A program made the position numbers and the translations under genes. Of a stretch of 64,000 nt of DNA, positions 23,275-35,520 are shown piece by piece. The stretch spans positions 38,158,790 through 38,222,789 of the forward strand of contig CM077826.1 in the NCBI GenBank assembly GCA_039720395.1, written 5' to 3'. Below the pieces are notes generated by a model. It saw only the letters and a list, made by a program, of their open reading frames with translations. It had not been told where the DNA came from and did not search any database. This stretch comes from Liquidambar formosana (taxonomy: Eukaryota > Streptophyta > Magnoliopsida > Saxifragales > Altingiaceae). Within the stretch, counting starts at the first letter, position 1, and each line of letters starts with the position of its first letter.

Positions 23275-24506
23275 CTCAAGTCTTACCATGTAAACCCTAA
23301 ATTAGACTCAACTTGCAACGTATGAATCTACTAGAGAAAATCAAGCTACCTAGTGAAAAGGTAGTAAAAGAGATACAAGCTAATAGAGTAGCCACTGTGT
23401 CAAGGCACCATCGGCATAAATATATAGTAAAAAATGGAAAGGCCTTGGAGATGAGGAGATCAGTTGGGAAATGGTGAAAGACTAATCGCTACCCTTCGTA
23501 GATAAAATGAAGGAGTTCTTAGCGACCAAATCAACGAGTACGTTGAAAGCTTAATTAAGTGCGGGAGAATATGAGGAGCCTAAGCTTTGGTGCCAACCGC
23601 TTCATTACATGCACTTGCCTCGTTGAGTCCCTCTCTGTTGTCTTGTACATATGTTACATATGCACGATATAGAGCGTATTGAGTTTCCTATGAAATTATT
23701 TTTTATTTTAGTTTTATTTTTGTATTATAGCATTTGGTAATATTTGATGTATCCTTAAGGCTTAGAAGGCTTTTTAGAAGAGGGTGAACCTAGTAAGCAC
23801 TTAAGCCTCGAGTCTCTTGTATGCTAGTTTGTAATTACCTTGTTGGATCAATAATAAAAGTTCAATGGTTGCCTTTAGATCAATTGTGCCCACCCACTTG
23901 TTACTTTGTGCATGCGTGTGCTATAACATAGCAATGTAAAAACTTGGCTAGCTGTCTTGGCTTGGTGCCATTAGTTGAGTGAAAAGCTAGGCTTGTCATG
24001 ACATTTAATTGGTAAGGGCTAGGTGCCCATTGCCCATTGCCCACTGGTGTATTCAATTTGCCGCCGGACTGGACAATAATGAAGACATACTAACTAGACA
24101 TATGCCATTCTTACTTATTTTATTTTATTTTTCTTTTCTTTTGGGAAGAAATTGGCAAGGGATTCCTTTTTGTTCGAATCCCCTACATTGAATTTGTGTC
24201 TACTATTGTTCATTATCTTCTAAACTTTGATCACATCAGTAGTAGGGAAACGATGGGATCCAATGTTTGATGGGTCCCACTCACCATAACAATTGTACGA
24301 AATTGTAGCTTAACTAAATGAGTTTTTTCCATCTGATTTGGATCATTATTTTTCAGACTATTTTAAAAGATTTTATCCCATTAATTTTCTTTCCTTTTAT
24401 TTATTTATATATTTTATTTAAAATCAAATTGTTAAAACAAAACAGAGTTATATAATTTTTTGTTCCACGAATCTTTGAGGGGGGAGAGAGAGAGAGCGGG
24501 GGGAAA
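23275..24506. other. Intergenic; part is a dispersed repeat shared with 43370-43530
   Basis: No gene seen. About 24200-24360 (ttgttcattatcttctaaac, then cacatcagtagtagggaaa and gatccaatgtttgatgggtc) matches 43370-43530 with scattered differences. The nature of this repeat is unknown. Confidence 0.6.
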
Positions 24507-24672
24507 GGATAATGCTACTTTGCCCCACACTTTTGCCCTGCACTTTGCCCTACCAGTGTATTTGGGAGGGTAAGGGTTGTAATAATATCAATGGGTCCCA
24601 CAACCTTACCCTCCCAAATACACTGGTGGGGAAAACTGCAAGGCAAAAGTGTGGGGCTACCTAGCATTACCC
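24507..24672. mobile_element. Palindromic MITE, 166 bp
   Basis: The two halves are near-complementary over about 70 nt: ccagtgtatttgggagggta in the left half and taccctcccaaatacactgg in the right. The outer ends ggataatgct and agcattaccc pair too. Such a foldback unit fits a MITE. No clear target duplication. Confidence 0.75.
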
Positions 24673-25639
24673 AAAAAAATACGTCCTAAGCAAATTCCAC
24701 CATTTGATCTAATTGCACTCAATTTTTTAAAAGTTTTGCTCACCAAATTTTCCGAATTGTTCCATAAATATTTTTCAAGAAGCCCTTATACTAAGTGATA
24801 AAGTCCTATATATCAATGTTATCCTCTTTGGTTACTCTGGGTCAGATGAAAGAATTGTAAGTTTTTTCTAAAGCTTATAGGATTTAAGTGCTCTCATATC
24901 TTTCGCGAGGGTAATGTTGTTGCTGATAAAGTAGTTAATATGGGTATTCTTCACTAAGGATTTCAATGGCTTTGGATTGGTCCTTTTGTACTTAATTCTA
25001 TTTTATGTCATGACATGTTTAGTCTTCTTTCTTATAGGTTAATTCGACCTTGGTTTTTTCTTCTTCTGTTTTTATGTGAGCTGAATTGTGGTTTTTCTCT
25101 AAATCACCAATACGAGACCGTTATTGACTTATTTCTGCTATCATTTTTGTGTTTTCTTCTTTTAATAACATGCGACAGGGTTGGGTTCAACCGTTTTTAA
25201 ATATTTTTTTAACTAACATCTAACAAGTAATTGCTTATAATTGCCTTCCAATGACTTATCACTGATAAAAGATCAACTGCGGCATGGCATTTCACATAAC
25301 GCATTTTGCCTCCAGCCTTTCTTGGTAGGCCACACAAAATGAAGGGAATTAAAAAGGGAAAATGAAGCCAATGTATGTTGATTGTGTGTGGGATATTTGC
25401 AACCGATGGACGAGATTGTGACACGTGGTTGATTTTGGTGAAGACACCCGAGAGGTGAAAAGGAATCTCGATGAGATGTACCCCTGTTCTCAAGTGGTTA
25501 TCCTCGGTAGGAAAACTCCTTGGTCCCCATCTACCTTCGACCTCGATGATGTCATCAACCAGTGCTCGATTCATAATGGCATTTGTGCTTGGTTCCCAGT
25601 GGAATATGTGCTCGGTCCCGCTCCAGAGCATGGTATAAT

Positions 25640-26170
25640 CCTTAGAGATATCCACTGAGCGTAGCTAATAAGGGAAACTTAACCATGGTCAAAGTGGGCT
25701 AAAGAACAATCGGACCATGGTTGAATAGTTGTCGATAACTGGACCTAAAAGCTAAAACCATAAATTAACTATGGTCGAGCTAAGGCTACTATCTGACCCA
25801 AGACCTAGGCTTCTCCTATAAAAGGAATGCTATTCATGAAGAGAGGTAAGTGCGCCGCAACACAAAACCCTAAAACTCTTTTTCTCTCTAGATGTTGAGG
25901 TCTGACTTGAGCGTCGGAGGGTTTTAGGCCAGAAAAACCCCGACTTCCCTTAACGTTTCTCTTTATTTCATATTACTATTCACCGTTTGACCTGGCGGTA
26001 CTATTCATCATTCAACCTAGCGTTACTGTTCCCCGCCTTGACTAGAAAACATTGTTCATCTCCATCCGCACCACCGCATTCCTTTCTAACTGCGATCCCT
26101 GGCTCGTCGGATCATTACAAGCAAAAACATTCCGTCGACTGTCCGGATATTTACTCGTACAGATTGGTAA
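25640..26170 (+). mobile_element. Possible gypsy-type LTR remnant
   Basis: The stretch gaggtctgacttgagcgtcg followed by gagggttttaggcc, and then repeated tactattca motifs, resembles the transcribed end of plant Ty3/gypsy LTRs. A TATA-like tcctataaaagg lies near 25815. Neither boundary, PBS nor duplication could be fixed. The call rests on resemblance only. Confidence 0.4.
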
Positions 26171-26182
26171 GTTGGTTAAAAG

Positions 26183-27008
26183 GGGTTTGGATCCTCTCTA
26201 GTTTGGCACCCTCTAGTCTTCTCCAGTTGACGGTTGTAAATGCACCACGTCATCATAAATTGATCCCACGGCTTACAACAAGCCACGTCATCCCACCTGT
26301 TTATCGATTTCTTTTTACTTTCCTAACATACTCCATCATTGATGGGATGATTAAAGTTTACCCAAACTTATCGCAGATCCTCTCTTCTAGCATCTTATCT
26401 GAGACAACATACGAATCATGAACACGGGTGGGAATTGCAAAGAAAGATTAACTTGTTTAATAACAAGAAGAGGATCAAGGCTATGATTGAGTTGCAAAGA
26501 AAGAGGGTCAAACGAATTTGGCTCACTTCTGCCAACAATAGATTCTTAGAAATGAAAGGGGTAGAGGGATGTTATGAGGAAGCAGATAGATAAAAGAGGT
26601 TTTCTGGAATTTTTTTTTTCCTATCTTCATCGATCTTTTCAAAATTTAACTCCGTCCCTTTTCTAAGAACAATTTTGGCTTCTTGTATGTACGGTGAATT
26701 TGGTGGAGGCAAGCAATGTTTCATTGAATCTTTAGTAGTCTCATCCTTCTTTGATTGTGTGAGTTTAGTTTGAGTAAGTCTAAAACTATAGGCCCTTTAC
26801 AGAGTGCCGGTGATAAATCAACTATGATACTCTCTCTGATGAGTTTGATTCGTAGAAAAATGACAAGTCCATTTACCTTATTGAGAAATCAGCGGGTGAG
26901 TGCTGTGGCTAGTTTTAAGCCATGGGATTGGCACACGATTAAGTGGCACAATAAGAATCATCAAGTGGAGAAGACTTGAGGGTAGTGGACTTAAGAGGAT
27001 CCCAACCC
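26183..27008. mobile_element. Non-autonomous Mutator-like TIR element, 826 bp
   Basis: Ends GGGTTTGGATCC at the left and GGATCCCAACCC at the right are inverted, and pairing continues through ccctctagtcttctcc and ggagaagacttgaggg. The flanking 9-mers ggttaaaag (26174-26182) and agttaaaag (27009-27017) match at 8 of 9 positions, as expected of a Mutator-type duplication. The interior frame 26755-26979 shows no transposase motif. Confidence 0.75.
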
Positions 27009-27060
27009 AGTTAAAAGACCACCATGACTTCTTCCTACTGGTGGGCCCCTCAACGCCACA

Positions 27061-27451
27061 ACTAATTAACCATATTTAATTTAGAGCATTGCTACTCATT
27101 CTTTTAAATTTTTATTCTTAAACTTATCCTCATAAGGATGTTTCAATGTTTTTTAAGATGAGTGCCACATCAATAGTTACTTTGTTTGTTTGTTTGTTTT
27201 AATTTTTTTTTTTTTCCACATCTTTATAGAAAAAATACAAGAAAAATTTAAGGATCAATAGCATTTTTCTTTAAATTATGACACTCTAAAATTCTATTTA
27301 GTACCCTGATTTTATTAAGGGAAAAAAAAATATATAAGAAACTACACTTTTCTTTATTTGGTTGTAATGAAAAATTGGAAAAAATTAAAAATTAAAATTA
27401 AAATAATTTTGGCTTAGTATAATTTTTTTTTTTAAATATTTTTTTTCTTTT

Positions 27452-27485
<34 letters not shown>

Positions 27486-27618
27486 CTCCTTGATAGAATC
27501 CCAGAACCAAATAGAGGCAAATAGATGGTAAGGAAAAACTGATCAGCCGCCAATGGAAAAGCAAGATACTGAACATTAGGACAACATACATAGCATGCAT
27601 ATTCTGAATTTGGATATC

Positions 27619-27653
<35 letters not shown>

Positions 27654-27900
27654 AAGCGGGAACGTAGCTAGGAATGCATTATATTATTTTTATTTTTATT
27701 TTGCTAATTGTAGGTACGTATCATTAGATTTGAAATCCTAAGGGATCCCACTCAAATCTTAGCTATATATGAAAGTTCTAGTCAAAACCAGAACCGCGGC
27801 CAGAACCAGAAGCAGAAGCAGAAGCAGTTGTATATATATATATATATATATATATATAACAGTTGCAGCCAGAAGCAGCAGCAGAAAAGAGGAGAATTGT
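27061..27900. other. AT-rich 3' flank of the LEA5-like gene
   Basis: Contains long T runs (27421-27485), a (TA)n tract at 27617-27645 and another at 27831-27857. The second, with a purine-rich gaagcagaagcagaagcag stretch beside it, lies 44-70 bp past the LEA5 stop codon and so probably in its 3' UTR. No gene seen. Confidence 0.6.
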
Positions 27901-28425
27901 TTAGCGTCTCTCCTTCTTGGGAAGGACCTTCTCTCTCAGCTCTGCAACATCAATCTCGCCAATGTGATTCTCGGGCTTCCAGTTACCACTCTTTGGATCT
28001 CTGACCCAGAAGATCTCCTTCTGCTCCGCCGCACCATCCACTGCCCTCACATTCCCCGACTCTTCCGCCTTACCCATTACTGAAGTTGCCGCCGACTGCA
28101 CTCTTGCATTGTCGGCTGCGATTGCATACGATCGCCTGCTGCAAAACATATCATGCGTATAATTAATAAGATGAATAAGATCCAAAATCTTTATCATCAT
28201 CATTATCAATAATTTCACAGCCCACATATATATAGCGCGCCATCAACAATAAAGAACCCCTCCCAGTAACTAGTTAGACGTAAGAAAAGAAAAAGAGGGT
28301 GGGGGTGGAGGACAACAGAAAGGAAAAAAAAAAATGGAAGATGGATGATTATAGAAGATTTCCAAGGAATGAAGAATAAGCACCAACCTGACAAGGGGAA
28401 AGCAGTTGAAGGGAATCTTAGCCAT
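27901..28425 (-). CDS. LEA5: LEA5 / SAG21-like late embryogenesis abundant protein
   Basis: Two exons on the - strand, 28388-28425 (start ATG) and 27901-28135 (stop TAA at 27901-27903), give 90 residues. This is typical of the LEA_3 (LEA5/SAG21) family, whose members are about 90-100 residues. Diagnostic features are the family core FWVRDPKSGNWKPE at residues 55-68, then GEIDVAELREKVL at 72-84. The basic, hydroxyl- and alanine-containing N terminus MAKIPFNCFPLVRRSYA looks like a mitochondrial presequence, as known for the Arabidopsis member. By family knowledge it is a small, largely disordered protein induced by oxidative stress, dehydration and senescence. The intron after codon 12 has a tandem CAGCAG acceptor; both choices keep the frame. 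I used the downstream acceptor, which gives LVRRSYA. The gene stands alone, with its 5' end toward higher coordinates. Confidence 0.95.
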
Positions 28426-28519
28426 GATACAGTGATAGAGATATGTATAATAGAAATAAAGATATAGAGATGTAGATTGGGTTTAATTTCTATGTGAGGA
28501 GGTTTAGAGAAAGTAGGGC

Positions 28520-28526
28520 TTTTATA
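28520..28526 (-). promoter_or_regulatory. TATA box of the LEA5-like gene
   Basis: On the - strand the sequence reads TATAAAA, about 95 nt upstream of the ATG, a normal spacing for a short plant 5' UTR. An ACGTGG motif (ABA-response-like core) occurs at 28766-28771, but it may belong to a repeat and its role is unproven. Confidence 0.65.
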
Positions 28527-28541
28527 AGCACGCAGGGTGGT

Positions 28542-28685
28542 GGTCTCAGTTGTAACCTACACTCTCAGATTCTTCGGAACTTTACAGAAAGATGCGTAAG
28601 TAGGGTTTTTGGTCTCAGTTGTAACCTATACTCTTGGATTCTTCATAAACTTTATATATAGAATGATACGTAAGCAGGGTTTTGT
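28542..28685. repeat. Tandem duplication in the LEA5-like promoter (about 70 bp x 2)
   Basis: Unit 1 (28542-28610) and unit 2 (28611-28685) both begin ggtctcagttgtaaccta and continue with ggattcttc or agattcttc, aacttta, and then gatgcgtaag or gatacgtaag before agggttt. They lie 15-160 bp beyond the TATA box, so any promoter element in the unit is present twice. Confidence 0.85.
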
Positions 28686-30340
28686 TATGCGGCAACCATA
28701 TTCACACTACCTGACATTATCTCAAAAGCTTAACCATGACGGACATAGAAGAAAACACTACATTTACGTGGTTCAGTAATATGCCTATGTTCATAGAGAA
28801 AGACAAATCAAATTAATTCACTATTCATAAGGATTCAATTTAAGAACTCTCAACTTGTAGCTCACTTCCGGGGAATAATAATGGCGAGTAGCAGTTTGGA
28901 ATTTCAGGTGAAAATGGTGTTGATCTGGGAGCTTTCTGCTATTATCTTTTGGGAGTCTATTATAGTGTGGTATGAGTTTTATGGTTAATTGGTTTACTCA
29001 GAGTTTCTTTTTGTTTCGATTTATATTACTAATTGTATATATCTCGTCTTGTAGTTTTGATCAGAGTTACTTTGGTTTTTAACCGAATGCAATATTTTTC
29101 TTGTAGACATGTATCTTGAAAAACTTCATGCAGAATTGATGCTGTTTAGAATTTTCTTCAACGTGCTATTTTTGCAAGTTTTTGGTTGAAAGTCACCAAA
29201 GGAACGCTATGCGCTTCTTTTGCTGGACACCTGAATCCCAAACCCCCACAACCCCTATTGTTCAAATTAACTCTGTCATCAATCCATATCTGAATTTCTC
29301 AAGTACCAGCCACATCAACATAAAAGATTATTGGAATTCTTATATGCATGATAGTTTCTCATTTAATAGATGTATATGATATATCAAAAATCAATTGAAT
29401 TGGATAATCTTTAGTACGTCTTTTACTTATTTATTTACTATTTATTATTATTACTCTGTATTTTTATTTATTTATTTTGTGGCCAGATGGATGATTTTTA
29501 GTTTTTGGTTTGAAAGAACATATGTCGGCTACTTCATTTGTGCGTTGTGTGTGAGTTCCTACATGTGTATAACAAAAAAGCTAACTACTAGAATTCAGGT
29601 GGCTAATTAAGTTTCAGAAAACAGGGTAGTACTTTTGGAACACTAGACATCAAATATTTTCCTGATGTGGCAGGATGAGAGGTTGTGACATGGGCAATTA
29701 AGCAATGCAGACTGTAAAGGAATGAAGGTTATGCGTGACTGCAAGTAACTAAAGATTAAAAAAACAGGTTAATTAATTATATATATCATCCCCACATTAT
29801 ATGGCTTGCGGTTTCAAGGTGCACATTTCGCATGCACACGTGCACAGAGTTTGAAATTCTAAACAGCTTTTGTCTATTCATACTTTTAGGTTATATTCTC
29901 AACATCCCTCCCGCATACAATTTGGATCATGAGAATTATTCCAATCTTTTATTCCCCTGCCTGTACCAGTACTAGATTCGCATATATTGACTAACTCATC
30001 AATTTGGTTTCTTCCAAATGCCACTTCTTTTCTTTCTTTTTTTCTTTTCTTTTCTTTTAAGTAATAAAGGGAAATGCTATTTATATCACTTTATATTAAA
30101 TATAGTATCAAAATACATCATTCTTATGTGGCTAGGGACGGTGTAACCACTCAATTTTTTTTAAAAAAAAATAAAATAAAATTGATAAGTAATTTTATTT
30201 AAATTTACTTAAGTGCTTTAGTCTCCATTGAGAAAAAAAATGGTTGATTTTGATTAAATTTTGTTTAATTTTGGTTAAATTTACTAATGTACACCACTTC
30301 GTTAAATTTTATAAAGTTGGGTTTCATTTGTGAATTGGTT
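28686..30340. other. Intergenic, possible retroelement remnant
   Basis: No gene found. The tract around 28760-28860 (catttacgtggttcagtaat, then ctcaacttgtagctcacttc) resembles a motif I associate with the internal start of some plant LTR elements; this is a weak resemblance. The rest is AT-rich with no paired ends. Confidence 0.35.
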
Positions 30341-30347
30341 CTTTTGT

Positions 30348-31222
30348 GCAACCATTGAGAAGGACCTTGCCCCACATAGGGCAGGGGGTATTAGGGGTGG
30401 TATATAAGTAAGATTCTGCATCTCCAAAATTCACTTAGGTTTTTGGATTATGGCGTGCTTGTTAGTCTTATATCCTACTTCATTACTTCTATTCAGTCAT
30501 GTCAATGTGTGATCATGTGATTTTCTCTATTTTCCCATCTTGCTGAGACCTTGTTTGATGCAGTGGAAAATACGCAGTCGAGACTTAGCTCACCAAAACA
30601 ATCAAGTGTCCACCAATTTGTTGATTGTCACAAAAACGATGTTAGATGATAGGCAACCACAATCAATGTTCACATTAGACCATGAAAGCAGGAATAAAAG
30701 AGAACTCTCTCTCCCGATATTATAAATCTCAGAAAAATAAAAACTCAACTATTTGCCATAAGGCTTTCATCGCTTTATATAGAGAACTAACCTATGGAAT
30801 AGGAAAACCTAGTTCTAGCTATTAGAACAAGTAAGAAATAACTAGGAAACTAATAAAATAAAAATAATAATTAAATAACAATAAAATAATTAAAACTCCT
30901 TAAATAGCTAAAATAAACCAAAGCCTCGAAATAGCAACAGCAGTAGTAGACCCCAACGCCCTGTGGTGCGTACACATATCCAAAGAATGCGTATGCTCAA
31001 GGTGAGCATGTGTACGCCGATGCAATCTGCATCATTGTCCCACATAGGGTAGATAGGGATGGGGGGTGGGTTGTTAGGAGTAATACATAAGGTTCAACGT
31101 TTTTAAAAATCGCCTATGCATTTTAAAATATGGCATGCCTATTGTTATGCCCTTTCACCACTTCTAGTTAGTCATGCCGATATGTGGCCTTATCTTTCTC
31201 TCTTCCCTATCTAACTCTTAGA
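30348..31222 (+). repeat. Direct repeats of about 190 bp flanking a 480-bp segment
   Basis: Copies at 30348-30545 and 31027-31222 share ccccacatagggca or cccacatagggtaga, then atggcgtgcttgttag or atggcatgcctattg, and finally cacttct-agt-agtcatg. They differ at many positions. The arrangement suggests a decayed short LTR element, but TG/CA ends, PBS and PPT are not clear. Confidence 0.5.
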
Positions 31223-31337
31223 AGCCAAATATATATATATATAGATAAATTCAAAAAAGAAACCACTGAGAAAAATTTCTAGATCCGCCCCTGTATGTAG
31301 CATTATGTGTATGGACTAAAACTCTCTCAATTATAAG

Positions 31338-32390
31338 TTGGTCCTTAAGTTTTTTTTTTTTTCCTTCCTTCTCCATTTTGCTTCTCTCTCTAACTATCCA
31401 TCAACACTGTCACTCTCTCTCCTTCCATCTCTTCTTCATCCATCTCTTTTTCTCTCTTCCTCGACAACATTGGCAATACTATCTCTCTCCACCCATCTCA
31501 ACACTATCTCTCCCTCTCTCTCTCTCTTCCTCCATCTCACCTACACAAACAACAATGGCGACACATTCCCTCTCCCTCTGTCCCAACGCTCTCCCTGTCA
31601 TTCTTTCTCTTCTTGCATAGATCTCGTTGGATCCGAAGTGGATGTCGCCGGATTTGAAGTGCATCTTCGTTGTTGCGTTCTTCCTGTCAACTTTGTCTCT
31701 CACTCTTTTTCTTCCTCGACAACACCAGCGACATTCTTTCTCTTCCTCAATCACACCCCTGTTTTCTCCATCATCGACAACGCCGTTGAAGAGATTGACT
31801 ACTATCGTGAGTTTAGTAATGATTGTATGGTTTAAATATCATGATTTTACAGATAAAATCAAGAGACTGCTACAGATAAAATTATGAATTCATAATTTTT
31901 TTAATGAATTTTTTAAATTTATCTGTGATATATTATTGATTTTATCTATGATTTTTTGAATTTATTTGTGATATATTGTGATATATTCATGATTTCATGA
32001 TTTTATCAATGAATTTTGAATTTATCTATGATTTTTTTTTTAATCTATGTTTTTTTGAATTTATCTATATATTTCTTTGTTTATCAGTGGTCTCATCCAT
32101 AGCCATGGCTGCCATGTCCGGGACCATAGAAGCCATGGCCATATATAGCTCACTCAACATAACCCAAAACAAACCATAAAAAATAGAGAGAGAGAGAGAG
32201 AGAAGGGATAGTTTGTGGGTGGGGTTAGTCGGAGGTCGTCGGAGAGAGGTGAGGGGTTCGTCGGAGAAGGGAATGTTTTTTTTCGTTGTTCACACCAGTT
32301 GGCTTTTGTTGACATGGGCTACCCACGTCAGGTATTGCACATGGGTGCTATATAAAAAGTGCTTCGTATAGCACCACCTAGTAAGAAAAT
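31338..32390. repeat. Pyrimidine-rich low-complexity region and an AT minisatellite
   Basis: 31350-31620 is CT-rich and gives spurious long frames. 31870-32075 contains repeated variants of gaatttatctatgatttttt and tgatatattgattttat. No gene domain recognised. Confidence 0.6.
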
Positions 32391-32443
32391 ATCAACTCTA
32401 TTATTTGCTCAATACTCACATCACATGCCTGCATTAGATCAAC

Positions 32444-32704
32444 TATTATAAATAAAGTAGAATATATGGTAGACGTCCCACCACGACCAATAACCCCATA
32501 AGTGGAAGCTCCATGTACATTCTATCTCTTCAGATAATGCAGCACTTCCTCATTGTATAAGTGCTTGCACTTCTTCAAATGTTTTGGGTTGAAGCATATA
32601 TAAAGCATGAATTGTATACAGCATAAACACCTCCTCCTAATGAAAGAATAAGAGATATTCTCTCCATACACTTGTTAGTTTTATTTTCTCTATGATTTAC
32701 AACA
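32444..32704 (+). repeat. 5' LTR of the copia element
   Basis: Begins tattataaataaag and ends gatttacaaca. It pairs with 37962-38221 over its whole length. The canonical TG start has been lost in both copies (tatt and ttta). Confidence 0.9.
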
Positions 32705-32864
32705 TGTTATCAGTACAAATTGCTCAAGGATTTTGTGAGTAATATTATACTACCATCATCTTCTTTCTTAACTAATTTGGTTGTGGTAAGTTGGTACGCT
32801 CTTAACCAATTTGGTTGTGGATTTGTTTTTACTCTAAATTATATATCTTGAATGGAGGAATACA

Positions 32865-33150
32865 TCTTCTCTTCCTGAAGCAAGGGAAGATTTAAAAATA
32901 AAACATAAAGTTTTATAAATAAATAAAAGGAGTAATGATTCATTTTCTCTTCCTGAAGTAAGAGAAAGATTTGAAAACTTGAAGTTTTCTACATGAGAAG
33001 TTATTATTTACATATTCTCTTCCTAAAGCAAGAGATAAATATAAAAACCTGAAGTTTTCTATTAAAAGAAAGGGGTTATTATTCATATTTATCTTCTTGA
33101 AGTAAGAGACAAATTCAAAACCTGAAGTTTTAGAAATGATGAATAATGTC
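32865..33150 (+). repeat. Four-unit tandem repeat in the copia leader
   Basis: About 70-bp units repeat the motif ctcttcctgaag-aagaga, followed by an A-rich stretch and cctgaagttttct, four times between the PBS and the gag start. It is probably leader sequence of the element. Confidence 0.8.
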
Positions 33151-34392
33151 TCAATTTAATTGGATAGAGTGACAGTAAATAATGACCAAATTAAATTGAG
33201 TAACATATTCCTCCATTACGTGTTTTGCAACCTAATTAGATATTAAAAAAAAATCTTGTCGTAGTGCAATATAGTATTTTGATTTATGATCTCAAAATAA
33301 ATCATAAGGAATTTAGCATTTATAAAATTTATATGCTTCCTTATATGTTTTGATTTACTCATATATTAACAAAATGTTATTTTATTTTGTCATATAATTA
33401 TAGCACTCCGACAATGTCAAAGCTTACGAAACTTGAGTTTGCCGCCCTTGATATTTTGGGAAATAATGTTTTGTCTTGGATTCTTGATGCTAAAATCCAT
33501 CTTACCTGCAATGAATTTAGGTAATACAATTCAACAAGAAAATCAAGCGTCCCTGCAGGATCACGTTAAGGCATTGATTTTTCTTCGCCATCATATTAAT
33601 AAGGGGCTGATTTTGGATTTTAAAAACGTTGGGTTCCAAACTTCTGGTTGTGTTTCTGGCGTTACGTTTAAGTCAGGACGATTTTGTAAAGCTAAAAAAG
33701 AGACCAAGAGTTTGTAAGAGAGAGATTTAGAGGAGGTGAGTTTTCTGAGGTTTGAAAGGTTGGTGAAGAGTGTTCGAGCATTTGCAATTAAACTCTGGTT
33801 TTTAAGAAAAACTGCCCTCACATGAATCAAGAGCAGATTTCGATAACCAATGCACTGTTGAGAATCCGATGCTATTAAGGATTAATTAATCCTCTCGAGA
33901 TCTGCAACTATCTAGAAATAATGTTTCCTTTTGACAAAATGCTGCTACTTTGTTGACAATTAATCACACCTCGATACTGTAATCCCCTGATCACGCTAAT
34001 AGTGTCGGTCAGCAGATAAGGTCTTGGACTGATGGGTTGGGCGTGCCATGGTTTGGACGTACTAGGTTCTGGGCACCAGTGCGGGTTTGTTTGGATAGGC
34101 CTGACAAGTGTTATTGGGCAGAAGGAATACCAGCCCATTGTTCTCACACTAACAAGAATAGGAAGCCTAAATGGTTTAAGCCTAGAAAAATATAATGTAC
34201 AACGAATGGTAATATCACAATGAGGTAAAGAATTCACACACCCAAACTCACAAAGTGATGTTTTTACAACAAGTTTTGCAAATTGTTCATTTTTCCTGCC
34301 ATTAGAAGGGAAATATGGTAAGAATTCGCACATACAAACTCAATAGGTATTGTTTTTATAGCAAGTTTTGAATATTGTTATTTTAATAGAAT

Positions 34393-35520
34393 TGTAACGC
34401 CCCTAAAATTTATAAACCGTAACACGTACAATTTTTATGAGCTCTGTACAAATAAACCTTTTCAAAAATCAATTCCATTTGAAAATACAGAGTATTGTGT
34501 AGCTCCAGGTAGCGATGGTTAACCCAAAAATCATCATCAATAAACATTGACCAACCAAATGAATAAAATTACATCAGCTTTAAATAAAAATAAATGTACG
34601 CGATAACTTCTCCAAATCTCGACCCTAATTATACTACATGCCTCCAATAATAATCACCTGAAAATATATTGGGGTGAGCAAACAACAGTCCAGTAGGAAA
34701 TCCAATTCCTCTACAATAAATAATGTTTCAAATATCATATGCAAGCATTTATATATTCAAAATAATATATAAATCAAATAATACGAACTCCAAATCATAA
34801 ACCTCAAATATAATCCACTGATCAACAATAATTCAATTCCCAAATATATTAAACTCAATAAAATTAACCATCATAATCCATGACATCAAATAATATCACC
34901 ATTAATAATTATCACTTTGCATAAATCAAATCTTAATATATGCTTCAAAATAATCATCATTCACCGTACAAGAATTAAACCCCCTACCTCAAAATAAGTG
35001 AATAAAATGATTAACCACAACTGTAGACGTGTAGATCAGCTCCAAAAATACCAAACCCATACTCGTATATATGGGATTAGAGCTCCCATGATCCGACGAC
35101 TAGACCATCGGCATCTGCCTCTCTCGCTTCTTCCCTACTTCCTCGTTTCTTCCTTTCTCTCTTCTATTCTTCTCCTTTTATTTCTTTCCCTCCTTCTCTC
35201 TTTCTCCCTTCTTTTCCCACGTCACTATCTACCTTCTCTCTCTTCCTTATCTTTTCTTCTCTTCTTTTCCTTCTTCTACCCATACGTCCCTTTATCTCCT
35301 TTCTCTTCTTATTTCTTTCCTCCATAAATATATATATATATCACAATCACAATCACAATTTAATCATCTTTCTCCACACAAAGCAATTTAATGTAATGTC
35401 TCCCAACATCCAATTGACCTCATCTTCATTCTCAATATAAAATATTTAAAGTTATCACTTTGTGTATAATTCCACCAAATATACACGTAAAATAAATCAA
35501 TAAATATTCAGGGTATTACA
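34393..35520 (+). mobile_element. Nested solo LTR (1128 bp) with perfect 5-bp target duplication
   Basis: Starts TGTAACGCCCC and ends GGGTATTACA. It is flanked by AGAAT at 34388-34392 and 35521-35525. It interrupts the copia element between gag and the pol remnants; copia-type linker sequence resumes at about 35571 (CLKCGR). The ends suggest a gypsy-type LTR. It inserted after the copia element and later lost its interior by LTR recombination. Confidence 0.9.

Noticed and set aside
25209..25655. 148-residue - strand frame
   Set aside because: No domain, no splice or promoter context, and it overlaps a probable LTR remnant.
31338..31887. 165-residue + frame and overlapping frames
   Set aside because: CT-rich low-complexity DNA; serine/leucine/phenylalanine runs without any domain.
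33908..34333. 141-residue - strand frame
   Set aside because: Lies inside the decayed copia element next to the nested LTR; no known domain.
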